Source of the DNA: Acidobacteriota bacterium | Lineage (GTDB): Bacteria; Acidobacteriota; Terriglobia; Acidiferrales; UBA7541 | Assembly (NCBI GenBank): GCA_013289585.1 | Contig: JABCZR010000005.1 | Coordinates: 164,269-228,268 of the forward strand | Reading direction: 5' to 3' | Length of the DNA stretch: 64,000 nt | Shown: positions 17,061 to 26,355 of the stretch, one piece after another | How the letters are laid out: each line of letters opens with the position of its first letter | Position numbering within the stretch: the first letter of the stretch is position 1 | Position numbers and translations under genes: made by a program | Notes under the pieces: model-generated | Database searches by the model: none | What the model was told of the DNA's origin: nothing | What the model saw: only the letters and a program-made list of their open reading frames with translations

Positions 17061-18593
17061 ATGAAGCGGTCTTGGACAGCATTGGCTGTCGCAGTCGTAG
17101 CGGTTCTTGCGGTAGCGGGTTGCAACGATTACGGCAACACCTTTCAAAGCAACACCGGGGCCACTCTCACTTCGCTTTCCCCCTCGGAAGTCGTCGCCGG
17201 CCACCCGGACTTTATTCTCACCGTGAGCGGCGGCACATTCGTGGCAAAGACGGTAGTGCAGTGGAATGGGCAGACGCTCGTCACCACTGTTCCTGTAGAC
17301 AGTTTGGGAAATGTCCTCGGAAACATTGTAACGGCAAAAGTTCCTGCGTCCCTGGTGGCGAAGGCCGGGACTGCTGCCGTCAATACTCTTAGCCCTTTCA
17401 ATGGCTCCGGTCAAAATGGACTCTCCAATCCGATTGCCTTCGTCATTAAACCCCCGCCCAATCCGCAGCCGACCCTAACCTCTGTTAATCCGAACGCCAT
17501 TGTGGCCGGGCCCACGATGGCGCCGTCGATTACTTTGGCGGGTACCAACTTCCTCTCTTCGAGTTCGGATCCGACACAGGTTTCCCAGGTCAATTGGATC
17601 GCCGGAACAACAACGACGAAATTAGCTGTGGGCACCGTCTCTGGCACACAGATTTCGACCACGATCCCGGTTTCACTGCTCGCGAGCGCCGGCACGGCAA
17701 GCATCTACGTATTTAATCCCGGCTCTCCCGCCCCGCCGGGCTGCACCACCGGGTGTACCGGCGGCGGAGGAGGCGGTTCGAGTAATCAGTTGACGTTCAC
17801 AATCTGCGCGGCGGCGCCATGCACAGGAGCTACTGCGGCCAGCGCCTCCGCTGCGGCGGCGGTCGTCGAAGAGACTCCGGCGGTCAGCCTCGATGGCCGT
17901 TACGTTGCTTATACAGCCGTACAGAATGACCATGCGCAGGTTTTCCTGCGGGATACTTGCGAGGGTGCGGCGGCAGGCTGCCAGCCGCGCACCACGCTGC
18001 TCTCCGCCGCGGCCGATGGCACGACCGCGAACGATGATAGCCGCACACCCTCGATGAGCTCCGACGGGCGCTACGTCGCATTCAGCTCTGCTGCGACTAA
18101 CTTGGCCGACAACGCTCCGGCGGGCCGGCAAGTCTATTTGCGCGATACCTGCGCGGGCGCGGCAGACTCTTGCAAACCTTCAACGAATCTTATCTCGCTC
18201 GATTCGAACGGCGCGCTGGTGGGCACGGAAAGTATTCTGCCGTCGGTGAGCTCCTCGGGACGGTTCATCGCGTTCCTGGCAATCACGCCGAGTCATTCCT
18301 CGAATTCCGGTTCTGCTCAGGCGAAAGCTCTTGCCAGCGTAAGCAACAGCGGCTACCGCCAGGTTTTCGTTCGCGATACCTGTCTCGCAACGGCCAACTG
18401 CACGCCAAAAACAACCCGCATCTCGCTTCAACCAGGCGACGGCGCCGGAACAGGCGCGAATCCGGCCGGACCGGCATTGAGCGGCAACGCCAATCACGTC
18501 GCGATTGCCGGTGGAAACGCGGCGACTCTCTTCAAGCGCTCCATCGCTGTTGATGATCGCGTCTTTCTGGCGATTACCAGCAACCAGAACTGA
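17061..18593 (+). CDS. surface lipoprotein with TIG-like and beta-propeller repeats
   Basis: 510 residues. A lipoprotein signal ends at A-V-A-G-C. Two TIG/IPT-like immunoglobulin domains follow, each opening with a T-L-T-S-L/V-x-P motif (about residues 34 and 137). A Gly-rich linker near residue 235 leads to a C-terminal domain with three PD40-type propeller repeats; each has D/S-G-R-Y/F-V/I-A-Y/F and ends with Q-V-F/Y-L/V-R-D-T-C plus a second Cys 7-9 residues on. It should sit on the outer surface. AGGAG precedes ATG 17061. Function is unknown; adhesion or polysaccharide binding is plausible for this architecture. Confidence 0.75.
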   Translation: MKRSWTALAVAVVAVLAVAGCNDYGNTFQSNTGATLTSLSPSEVVAGHPDFILTVSGGTFVAKTVVQWNGQTLVTTVPVDSLGNVLGNIVTAKVPASLVAKAGTAAVNTLSPFNGSGQNGLSNPIAFVIKPPPNPQPTLTSVNPNAIVAGPTMAPSITLAGTNFLSSSSDPTQVSQVNWIAGTTTTKLAVGTVSGTQISTTIPVSLLASAGTASIYVFNPGSPAPPGCTTGCTGGGGGGSSNQLTFTICAAAPCTGATAASASAAAAVVEETPAVSLDGRYVAYTAVQNDHAQVFLRDTCEGAAAGCQPRTTLLSAAADGTTANDDSRTPSMSSDGRYVAFSSAATNLADNAPAGRQVYLRDTCAGAADSCKPSTNLISLDSNGALVGTESILPSVSSSGRFIAFLAITPSHSSNSGSAQAKALASVSNSGYRQVFVRDTCLATANCTPKTTRISLQPGDGAGTGANPAGPALSGNANHVAIAGGNAATLFKRSIAVDDRVFLAITSNQN

Positions 18594-18601
18594 CTGCGGA
18601 T

Positions 18602-19654
18602 GTGAACGCGCCTTTGCTTGATACCACCAACCCGGGCAAGACTATCCTTGTCACCGGGGCGGGCGGATGTATCGGCTCGGCCTTGACGCACGCCCTCCTT
18701 TCAAACGGCGCGCATTCCCTGATACTTCTGGATCATTCCGAACAAAACCTCTACGAGGTGAACATGCAACTCCTCGCGGCCGGTAAATCCGGCTACGTCG
18801 CGGTTCTCGGCGACGTTCTGGACGGCGCATTGCTGGCCGAAATGTTCGAACGGTTTCGTCCCGACACCATTTATCACGCGGCTGCGTTCAAGCATGTGCC
18901 TTTGATGGAATCCAATCCCGTCGCTGTAGTTCGCAACAACGCCATCGGCACCTGGGAACTGGCAAAGACGGCACTCCGCTTCGAGGCGCAACGCCTGCTG
19001 ATGATCTCCACGGACAAGGCCGTAAATCCGCGCAGCGTCATGGGCGCGTCGAAGCGCGTCGCGGAGCTGGCGCTCCTCCGCATGGCAAACTCGAAAACGA
19101 AGATGAATGCCGTGCGGTTGGGGAATGTACTGGGCTCTCAAGGCAGTGTCGGCCCATTGTTTCAGCAGCAGATCGAACACGGCGGACCTGTGACGGTCAC
19201 GCATCCGGACGCGCGCCGATTTTTTCTCACCCTGAGCGAAACCGTCGAACTGATCCTCGCTGCGGCCGCGCTGGACGATTCGGGAAAAATATTCGTTCCA
19301 AAGATGCGGGAACCTGTGAGAATTGCCGATCTTGCGTCGCGCATGATTCAGGAAGCTGGCCTGCAAACTCCGCGCGGCATCCAGATCGCCTTCACCGGGA
19401 TGCGCCCAGGCGACAAACTGGAAGAAGAACTGTTCTCCGCGCAAGAATTACTGGAGCCCACAGGCGATGAAAGGCTGCGTCGGGTGAAGAGCTTTCCCCT
19501 CGACCCGGAGGAACTCGACGCGTCTCTCGACCGCATTTCTTCGAGCGTCGACCAGCGCAACCTGGCGGCTCTGATCGCCGAACTTGGCAAGCTTCTTCCC
19601 GAATATCAGCCGAGCGAAACATTGCTCGGACTTTTGAATCCTTCGCTGGCTTGA
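18602..19654 (+). CDS. nucleotide-sugar 4,6-dehydratase (CapD/LegB-like)
   Basis: 350 residues of extended short-chain dehydrogenase. The NAD-binding motif is T-G-A-G-G-C-I-G-S (about residues 18-26). The catalytic region S-T-D-K-A-V-N-P-R-S-V-M-G-A-S-K-R has the S-T-D-K...K pattern of UDP-GlcNAc 4,6-dehydratases, and the H-A-A-A-F-K-H-V-P-L-M-E block is diagnostic of the polysaccharide-synthesis subgroup. No membrane helices precede it, so it is the soluble type. Likely product: a UDP-4-keto-6-deoxy-amino sugar. It starts with GTG and lies 7 bases before the epimerase gene. Confidence 0.85.
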   Translation: MNAPLLDTTNPGKTILVTGAGGCIGSALTHALLSNGAHSLILLDHSEQNLYEVNMQLLAAGKSGYVAVLGDVLDGALLAEMFERFRPDTIYHAAAFKHVPLMESNPVAVVRNNAIGTWELAKTALRFEAQRLLMISTDKAVNPRSVMGASKRVAELALLRMANSKTKMNAVRLGNVLGSQGSVGPLFQQQIEHGGPVTVTHPDARRFFLTLSETVELILAAAALDDSGKIFVPKMREPVRIADLASRMIQEAGLQTPRGIQIAFTGMRPGDKLEEELFSAQELLEPTGDERLRRVKSFPLDPEELDASLDRISSSVDQRNLAALIAELGKLLPEYQPSETLLGLLNPSLA

Positions 19655-19661
19655 GAAAAAC

Positions 19662-20864
19662 TTGAAACGTAAGATCGCCGTCATCACCACCTCTCGCGCC
19701 GACTACAGCCATCTCTTCTGGCCGCTGCGCGATCTCTCGGCGCATCCCGACGTGGATTTGAAGCTGATTGTTCTGGGATCGCACCTCTCGCCTGAGTTCG
19801 GCCACACCGTCCGGGAAATTGAGAAAGACGGATTTCCCATCGCCGCGCGCATCGAGTGTTTGCTCAGCTCGGATTCCGACGTCGGCATGGCCAAGACCAT
19901 TGGCGTGGCCACGCTTAGCCTTGCCGATTGCCTCGGGGAGATCCGGCCGGACATTCTTCTGCTGATCGCCGATCGCTACGAAATGCTCGCTCCCGCTTCC
20001 GTCGCGCTCGCGCTGCGAATTCCCGTTGCGCACATCGAAGGCGGAGAAATCAGCGAAGGCGCCATTGACGACGCCGTTCGAAACGCGCTGACTAAAATGA
20101 GCCACATTCACTTCACTTCCACCTTCGAAGCCCGGCGCCGGATCATCGCCATGGACGAAGAAGAATGGCGCGTGCACCGCGCCGGTGCTCCGTCCCTGGA
20201 CCATTTGCGGCGAGCGACGCTCTACATGCTTGAAGAGCTCGAATCGCGCCTGAAGATAAAACTGCAAAAGCCCGCGATTGTCGTGGCCTATCACCCCGTC
20301 ACGATCGCCCGGGATACTATCCACGAAGCAGATGCGCTTTTTGCTGTGCTTGCCGCTCTCCCGAACCAAATTCTCTTCTGCTATCCCAACGCGGACGCGG
20401 GCAGCCGCGAACTCATCGCCCGCACGAAGGATTTCCAGTCTTCGCGCGAGAATTCGCACCTGTTCGTCAATCTCGATGCGCTCACCTATTGGAGCCTTCT
20501 CCGCCAGGCGGACGTTTTCCTCGGAAACTCCAGCAGCGGCATCATGGAGACGCCTTCCTTCGCTCTGCCGGCCGTTAACGTCGGTTTGCGCCAGCAAGGA
20601 CGAGAGCGCGCGCAAAACATCATCGATGCCGCCGCGGAAACTCAGTCGATTCTGGAAGCGATGCGCACCGCACAAAGTCAGCAATTTCGAAATTCTTTGC
20701 TGAACATGGTCAATCCGTACGGCGACGGATTCGCCTCCGAAAAAATCGTACAGGTGTTGACCACCGTCCCCCTTTCCCAGGAACTCCTGATGAAACGCCA
20801 TGCAACCATGCCTGCCGCGGATCGCTCTTTGGAATCACGCGCCCTCCGCCAATCGCAATCATGA
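19662..20864 (+). CDS. hydrolysing UDP-sugar 2-epimerase (NeuC/LegG-like)
   Basis: 400 residues of the WecB/NeuC fold. The start T-S-R-A-D-Y-S-H-L, the D-R-Y-E-M-L-A-P-A segment, H-I-E-G-G-E-I-S-E-G and the late G-N-S-S-S-G-I-M-E-T-P block are typical of hydrolysing 2-epimerases that release a free ManNAc-type sugar from its UDP form. TTG at 19662 is the likely start. Together with the flanking dehydratase and aminotransferase it would fit a legionaminic-acid-type route, but the sialic-acid-type synthase is absent from the window. Confidence 0.87.
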   Translation: MKRKIAVITTSRADYSHLFWPLRDLSAHPDVDLKLIVLGSHLSPEFGHTVREIEKDGFPIAARIECLLSSDSDVGMAKTIGVATLSLADCLGEIRPDILLLIADRYEMLAPASVALALRIPVAHIEGGEISEGAIDDAVRNALTKMSHIHFTSTFEARRRIIAMDEEEWRVHRAGAPSLDHLRRATLYMLEELESRLKIKLQKPAIVVAYHPVTIARDTIHEADALFAVLAALPNQILFCYPNADAGSRELIARTKDFQSSRENSHLFVNLDALTYWSLLRQADVFLGNSSSGIMETPSFALPAVNVGLRQQGRERAQNIIDAAAETQSILEAMRTAQSQQFRNSLLNMVNPYGDGFASEKIVQVLTTVPLSQELLMKRHATMPAADRSLESRALRQSQS

Positions 20865-21985
20865 GAATTCCTCTCTCCGCTCCGGACATCGCGGAATCGG
20901 ATATCGCAGCCGTCGCCGCGGTGCTCCGCACTCCTCGGCTGAGCCTTGGTCCCAAACTGGAAGAGTTTGAGCAGTCCCTGGCGCGCTACATCGGGACATC
21001 ACACGCGATAGCAGTCAATTCGGGTACCAGCGCGCTGCATCTTTGTATTCGGGCGTTGGGAATTTCGGAAGGCGACGAAGTCATCGTCCCCTCGTTCGCA
21101 TTCATCGCGGTTGCCAACGCATTGCGCTACGAGAGAGCCACGCCCGTTTTCGTGGACATCAATCCGCAAACACTGAATCTCGACCACAACCGGATCGAGG
21201 AAGCCATCACACCGAAAACTCGCGCCATCATTCTCGTCCATACCTTTGGATCTCCCGCGGCGCTCCCCGAAATTTTGCAAATTGCCCGCCGCCGCAATCT
21301 CTTCGTGATCGAGGACGCTTGCGAAGCCATCGGTGCCGAATATGACGGCCGCAAAGTGGGCTCCTTCGGAGACGCCGGCGTCTTTGGCTTTTACCCGAAT
21401 AAACAAATCACCACCGGCGAAGGCGGCGCAATCGTCACAAACAACGTGAAGGTCGCGGCGCTTGCGAGCAAATTAAGAAATCAAGGGCGGGGTGATTCGA
21501 ATGAATGGCTCCAGCATGAAGAGCTGGGCTTCAATTATCGAATCTCGGAATTGAATTGCGCCCTTGGCTTCGAGCAGCTCAAACGCATGGAAGCGATTCT
21601 CGAGCGGCGTGAAACGATCGCCCGCGGTTATCACCAGCGGCTGCAAAATCATCCGCAGTTGGAACTTCCTGCCATCGAACTGCCTCGCCGCCGCATCAGC
21701 TGGTTTGTCTACGTCGTCCGTTTGCGCGAGGGCTTCACTGCGGTCCATCGCGACCGGCTTTTTAGGGAGATGGCTTCGCAGGGGATCGCTTGCGGAAGGT
21801 ACTTTGCGCCTATTCACCTGCAGCCCGCCTATCGGGCGCAGGCCCATCGCTGCATGGGCCTAGCCAATACGGAGTCCATCGCGCCGCGGACCCTCGCGCT
21901 GCCATTTTTCAATCGGATTTCGACGGAACAAATCGAGGAAATCTGCCAAAGGCTCGAAGAAGCACTTCGCAAATTGCGGTCGTAA
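20861..21985 (+). CDS. DegT/DnrJ/EryC1-family sugar aminotransferase
   Basis: 374 residues. A N-S-G-T-S-A-L-H-L phosphate-binding block lies near residue 54, E-D-A-C-E-A-I-G near 152, and the pyridoxal-phosphate lysine is in F-Y-P-N-K-Q-I-T-T-G-E-G-G (about K187). These enzymes transfer an amino group to a 4-keto sugar nucleotide, matching the product of the dehydratase two genes upstream. The ATG overlaps the epimerase stop (ATGA), so all three genes behave as one translational unit. Confidence 0.9.
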   Translation: MRIPLSAPDIAESDIAAVAAVLRTPRLSLGPKLEEFEQSLARYIGTSHAIAVNSGTSALHLCIRALGISEGDEVIVPSFAFIAVANALRYERATPVFVDINPQTLNLDHNRIEEAITPKTRAIILVHTFGSPAALPEILQIARRRNLFVIEDACEAIGAEYDGRKVGSFGDAGVFGFYPNKQITTGEGGAIVTNNVKVAALASKLRNQGRGDSNEWLQHEELGFNYRISELNCALGFEQLKRMEAILERRETIARGYHQRLQNHPQLELPAIELPRRRISWFVYVVRLREGFTAVHRDRLFREMASQGIACGRYFAPIHLQPAYRAQAHRCMGLANTESIAPRTLALPFFNRISTEQIEEICQRLEEALRKLRS

Positions 21986-22019
21986 TCTCCGGCCAGTCGC
22001 CAGTCATTGATTCCAGGAT

Positions 22020-23006
22020 TCAGTTAAACCGCACCTTGATATCCGGCCGCTTTTCCAGGTGCACCGAATCGATGAACCGCACTTGCCGCTCGTCCAGCGT
22101 CAGGATCATGGAGCTCGTTCGAATGCCTTCGCCGAAGAACCGCACGCCTTTCAGCAGGTTTCCGTCCGTCACACCGGTGCAAGCGAAAATCATTTTTTTG
22201 CCCGGTGCCAGGTCTTCCGTGTCGTAAATGCGCTTCGTGTCCTTCACGCCCATTTTCGCCAATCGCTCCGCATGTTCCGGCTTGCTCACCACCAGCCGCG
22301 CAAGAATCTGTCCGTTCAAGCAGCGCAACGCCGCCGCGGTTAGTACGCCCTCGGGTGCGCCCCCCGTACCCATCACGGCATGTACGCCAGTGCCGACAAC
22401 GGCGGCGGAAATACCCGCCGAAAGGTCGCCATCGCCGATCAGCCGGATGCGCGCTCCAGCGGCGCGTATCTCTTCGATGAGTTTCTCGTGCCGCGGACGG
22501 TCCAGCACCACCACTACCAAGTCCTCCACGTCGCGTTCCAGCCTCTTGGCGATCGACTTCAGGTTGTCCAGGACTGGAGCATCCAGATCAACCGCACCTT
22601 TGCACGACGGCCCAACCACCATTTTTTCCATATACAAATCCGGCGCGTGCAGCAGTCCGCCGCGGTCGCTCGCCGCCAGCACCGCAATGGCATTTGCCGC
22701 GCCGGTCGCGCAAAGGTTCGTGCCCTCCAAAGGATCTACGGCGATGTCCACCTGGGGAAAAAGGGCTTTCGGCGCGTGCGTTGCGAGTCCGACTTTCTCC
22801 CCGATGTAAAGCATGGGCGCTTCATCGCGCTCGCCTTCGCCGATCACGATCGTCCCGTCAATCTCCACCGAGTCCATCGTCTTGCGCATGGCCTCGACGG
22901 CAACTTCGTCGGCATGGTGCCGGTCCCCGAATCCCATCGTGCGCGCCGCGGCAATCGCCGCGTTTTCCACCACGCGCAAAAATTCCAGGCTCAGTTGTTC
23001 TTCCAT
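22020..23006 (-). CDS. glpX: fructose-1,6-bisphosphatase class II
   Basis: 328 residues, the usual length for GlpX. Conserved blocks include [17 protein letters not shown], the metal site D-P-L-E-G-T-N near residue 86, and [11 protein letters not shown] in the second half. It dephosphorylates fructose 1,6-bisphosphate in gluconeogenesis. The start at 23006 has GGAAGG about eight bases upstream; the frame extends 11 codons further but without a better site. It is convergent with the aminotransferase gene (34 bases apart). Confidence 0.93.
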   Translation of the reverse strand: MEEQLSLEFLRVVENAAIAAARTMGFGDRHHADEVAVEAMRKTMDSVEIDGTIVIGEGERDEAPMLYIGEKVGLATHAPKALFPQVDIAVDPLEGTNLCATGAANAIAVLAASDRGGLLHAPDLYMEKMVVGPSCKGAVDLDAPVLDNLKSIAKRLERDVEDLVVVVLDRPRHEKLIEEIRAAGARIRLIGDGDLSAGISAAVVGTGVHAVMGTGGAPEGVLTAAALRCLNGQILARLVVSKPEHAERLAKMGVKDTKRIYDTEDLAPGKKMIFACTGVTDGNLLKGVRFFGEGIRTSSMILTLDERQVRFIDSVHLEKRPDIKVRFN

Positions 23007-23220
23007 TCTCGTGTCCTTCCAAAATCGGCGGGAGTTCACCAGCGCCGGGATCCTGCCGGCGATTTTCTCGAGGCCTCACCCACCCCATGCGCGCGCCATC
23101 ATAAGCCAAAGCAGAGTTGCCAGTCGACAAATTACGCTTCCAGAGCCGTCCCTCGCGTCAGGAAAATGTCCCCGTGCTTATGGTGTGCAAGTCTCGGCTA
23201 CAATGCTGCGCGGAGGATTC

Positions 23221-25041
23221 ATGTCCAAATCGCGCAGGCAATTCATAGCACACAGTTCGCTGGCGGTCCTCGGTGCCGCCGTCGCCACTCGCAGCGGCGC
23301 ACAGGATCGTGCCGCGGAGAACGCGCAAGACCCCGCGCAACTCCCGCCTGGCGCACCGCCTGCCTTCGGCACCGGACCCGCCGTCGGCCCTGCGGTGACG
23401 CCCGCGACCTTCGCTGAAGCAGAAAAGCTCGTGCAGGTGGAATTTACCAGTGCTCATCGCGTCCAGGCGGCAGACTCCTGGCGCGTCAACATGGCTTCTC
23501 TCTACGAACGCCGCACTGGTCCCCACAGCGTCGCCCTTGAGCCCACCCTCGCGCCATGGTCGCGCTACGTTTCCGTTCTAACCGGCCAGTCCGCCGGCCC
23601 GCAGCGCGATCAATTCATCCGCGCCAAAACCGATCCCGGTCCCTTGCCCGCCAATGACGCGGACATCGCCTTCGCTCCGGTCACGCAGCTCTCACAATGG
23701 ATCGAGCAGCGCAAGCTCTCGTCAGAGCGCCTCACACATATCTATCTGAAGCGCCTCGAGCAATTTGATCTCAAGCTGCGCTGCGTTATCACCCTCACGC
23801 GCGAGCTTGCGCTCGCTCAGGCGAAGAAGGCCGATCAGGAAATCGCCGCCGGAAAATACCGCGGGCCTCTTCACGGCATTCCCTGGGGCGGCAAGGATCT
23901 TCTCGACACCGCCGGAATCCCCACCACTTATGGCGCCGAGCCATTCCGCAATCGTGTTCCAAAAGACGATGCCGCCGTCGTCAAGCGGCTCCACGCCGCC
24001 GGCGCCGTGCTCGTCGCCAAACTCAGTCTCGGCGCTCTTGCCCTCAACGATATCTGGTTCGGCGGACAAACCATGAACCCCTGGCTTCCTGAAGAAGGTG
24101 CCTCCGGCTCCAGCGCCGGCCCGGGTGCTGCCACGGCCGCGGGTCTGGTCGGCTTCTCCGTCGGCAGCGAGACCGGCGGCAGCATCATCAGCCCCAGCAT
24201 GCGCTGCGGAATCACCGGATTGCGCCCCACCTACGGCCGCGTGCCTCGCACCGGCGCCATGACGTTGTGCTGGTCGCTCGATAAACTCGGTCCCATGACG
24301 CGCACCGTCGAGGACGCCCTCCTCGTCCTCCAGGCCATCACCGGGCCCGACCCCGGCGATGTCTCCAGCGTCCCGAGCCATTTGGATTTCGACGCCGGCG
24401 CCAGTATCAAGGGGTTGCGCGTCGGCTACTTTCCCTCGTGGAGGAAGGAGAGTCCCGCTACCGACGTCGATCGCGCCGCGCTCGCAACACTTCCGAAGCT
24501 CGGCCTCGTTCCCGTCGAAGTCTCTCTACCGGACTGGCCGTATAACTCGCTCAACCTGATTCTCTTCGCCGAAGGCGCCGCAGCTTTTGAAGAACTCACG
24601 CTCAGCAACGGCGTGGATCAGCTTAAAGTCCAGACGCCTGACGCGTGGCCCAACCTTTTCCGGCAGGCGCGTTTCCTCTCCGCCGTGGATTTTGTCCAGG
24701 CCGACCGGCTTCGCCGCAAAGTAGCCCAGGAAATGGCCCGCATCTTTTCGCAAGTGGATCTTTTGCTCGTCCCATCGCTGCGCGACGAAATGCTTACCAT
24801 CAGCAACCAGACAGGCCATCCTTCGCTCACCCTCCGCGCCGGATTCGTCGAAGTTTCCGAAGCGCGCACGGATTGGGCGCCCGATCCGAAAAATCCTTTG
24901 CCAAAGTTTTCTCCGCCGCGGCGCGTGCCGCACGGCGTCACCCTGATCGGCCGCCTCTTCGAGGAAGGCACTCTTTGCCGCGTCGGCATCGCCCTGGAGC
25001 GCGCCTTTGCCGTCGCCGCCGAACGTCCTCCAGGGTTCTGA
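23221..25041 (+). CDS. Tat-exported amidase-signature enzyme
   Basis: 606 residues. A twin-arginine signal, S-R-R-Q-F-I followed by a hydrophobic A/L/V stretch, occupies the first 28 residues. The amidase-signature Ser-cisSer-Lys triad can be read as K225 (W-G-G-K-D-L-L-D-T), S297 (G-A-S-G-S-S-A-G) and S321 (G-S-E-T-G-G-S-I). The region of residues 25-160 is longer than in typical amidases and of unknown role. It should hydrolyse amide bonds of a small substrate in the periplasm. The gene begins at ATG 23221; an in-phase open frame upstream to 22813 is part of the glpX shadow. Confidence 0.87.
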   Translation: MSKSRRQFIAHSSLAVLGAAVATRSGAQDRAAENAQDPAQLPPGAPPAFGTGPAVGPAVTPATFAEAEKLVQVEFTSAHRVQAADSWRVNMASLYERRTGPHSVALEPTLAPWSRYVSVLTGQSAGPQRDQFIRAKTDPGPLPANDADIAFAPVTQLSQWIEQRKLSSERLTHIYLKRLEQFDLKLRCVITLTRELALAQAKKADQEIAAGKYRGPLHGIPWGGKDLLDTAGIPTTYGAEPFRNRVPKDDAAVVKRLHAAGAVLVAKLSLGALALNDIWFGGQTMNPWLPEEGASGSSAGPGAATAAGLVGFSVGSETGGSIISPSMRCGITGLRPTYGRVPRTGAMTLCWSLDKLGPMTRTVEDALLVLQAITGPDPGDVSSVPSHLDFDAGASIKGLRVGYFPSWRKESPATDVDRAALATLPKLGLVPVEVSLPDWPYNSLNLILFAEGAAAFEELTLSNGVDQLKVQTPDAWPNLFRQARFLSAVDFVQADRLRRKVAQEMARIFSQVDLLLVPSLRDEMLTISNQTGHPSLTLRAGFVEVSEARTDWAPDPKNPLPKFSPPRRVPHGVTLIGRLFEEGTLCRVGIALERAFAVAAERPPGF

Positions 25042-25166
25042 AAGTCCCAAAGGCGTTCGCGCGTATTGAAACTTGAGGCGAAGTGTTCCCCGGTCGGGCG
25101 GCGGGGTGTATATTGCCTGTCAGCCCAAAACTCAACCCGAATTTCAGGTTCCTCCAGAGAGAGACC

Positions 25167-26351
25167 ATGTCACACACTGCTCCGTACCCCGTTTCTACCG
25201 CTTCCCAAAGCGCAGTCTTGTCTCGCGTCTCTGCGATCTCCTGGTACGTCTGGTGCGCTGCTATCGCGGTCACGTCCACCGCCTTCGGCCTCTATTGGGA
25301 TATTTCCTGGCACACTTCCATCGGCCGCGACACTTTTTGGACCCCCGCGCACCTTTGCATTCACTTCGGTGCGATTCTCGCCGGGTTTTCCAGCACCTAT
25401 CTGATTCTCTCCACCACATTCGGGAAAAACCGCGCCAGGCGCGAATCCTCCATCAAGGTCTGGGGATTTTACGGCCCGCTCGGAGCCTTCGTTGCCCTCT
25501 GGGGCGGCCTCACCATGCTCACCTCCGCGCCTTTCGACGATTGGTGGCACAACGCCTTTGGCCTCGATGTCCAGATTCTCAGCCCGCCACATGTCGTCCT
25601 CATCCTCGGTATTTTCATTCTGGGTTTGGGTGGACTGTTCTTGATTATCGCGGAGATGAATCGCGCCAACGAGCAGACTCGCGCCAGCCTGAACCGCATC
25701 TTTCTCCTCGTCGGCTGCATGCTCACGATTCTCCTCTTGATGCTCATCACCGAATACACTGGGTACACGCAATCGCACAGCGCAATCTACTACCGCGCAC
25801 TGGCTCTGGCGATGCCGCTGGTTCTTGTGGGTATCGCTCGTGCCTCTGGTTACAAGTGGGCCGCCACGAAAGTAGCGCTTATTTATTTTGTACTTTGGCT
25901 GCTCGCGCTCTGGCTCGTTCCCCTGGTGCCCGCCGAGCCGAAACTCGGTCCGGTCTACACTCGAGTCACCCATCTGGTGCCCTTGGAATTTCCCATCCTG
26001 CTCTTTGCCGGTGCCGCTGCGTTGGATTTTCTCCTGGATCGGCTGGCGGGCCGCAAAAAATGGTTGCAAGCCGCCGTGGCCGGTGCGGGCTTTCTGCTCG
26101 CGATGATCGCCGTCCAGTGGCCCATGGGAAAGTTTCTGATTTCACCGCTCGCCGAGAATCGCATTTTCGGCACGAACTATTACTCGTACATGGAGCCGCC
26201 CAGCAGCTATCATTTCAACCATCAATTTAATTTTTACGAGCACTCGCGGGCGCAATTCTGGGTTGGAATGCTCATCGCTTTTGCCGCCACTTTTGTCATG
26301 ACCCGCATCGGCCTCGCCTGGGGCGATTGGATGCGCCGGGTCAAGCGGTAA
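25167..26351 (+). CDS. multi-pass membrane protein of unknown function
   Basis: 394 residues with roughly ten hydrophobic helices. A Trp/His-rich N-terminal part reads G-L-Y-W-D-I-S-W-H, followed by P-A-H-L-C-I-H-F-G and later W-W-H and P-P-H-V-V-L segments; these regularly placed histidines in or near membrane helices suggest metal or heme binding, which I cannot confirm. The next gene begins 4 bases after its stop and encodes a periplasm-facing protein that also has His-rich segments, so the two probably work together. I do not recognise the family. Confidence 0.72.
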   Translation: MSHTAPYPVSTASQSAVLSRVSAISWYVWCAAIAVTSTAFGLYWDISWHTSIGRDTFWTPAHLCIHFGAILAGFSSTYLILSTTFGKNRARRESSIKVWGFYGPLGAFVALWGGLTMLTSAPFDDWWHNAFGLDVQILSPPHVVLILGIFILGLGGLFLIIAEMNRANEQTRASLNRIFLLVGCMLTILLLMLITEYTGYTQSHSAIYYRALALAMPLVLVGIARASGYKWAATKVALIYFVLWLLALWLVPLVPAEPKLGPVYTRVTHLVPLEFPILLFAGAAALDFLLDRLAGRKKWLQAAVAGAGFLLAMIAVQWPMGKFLISPLAENRIFGTNYYSYMEPPSSYHFNHQFNFYEHSRAQFWVGMLIAFAATFVMTRIGLAWGDWMRRVKR

Positions 26352-26355
26352 GTCC

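Noticed and set aside
19392..20801. 469-codon minus-strand frame
   Set aside because: Antisense to the epimerase gene; composition is a shadow of high-GC third codon positions.
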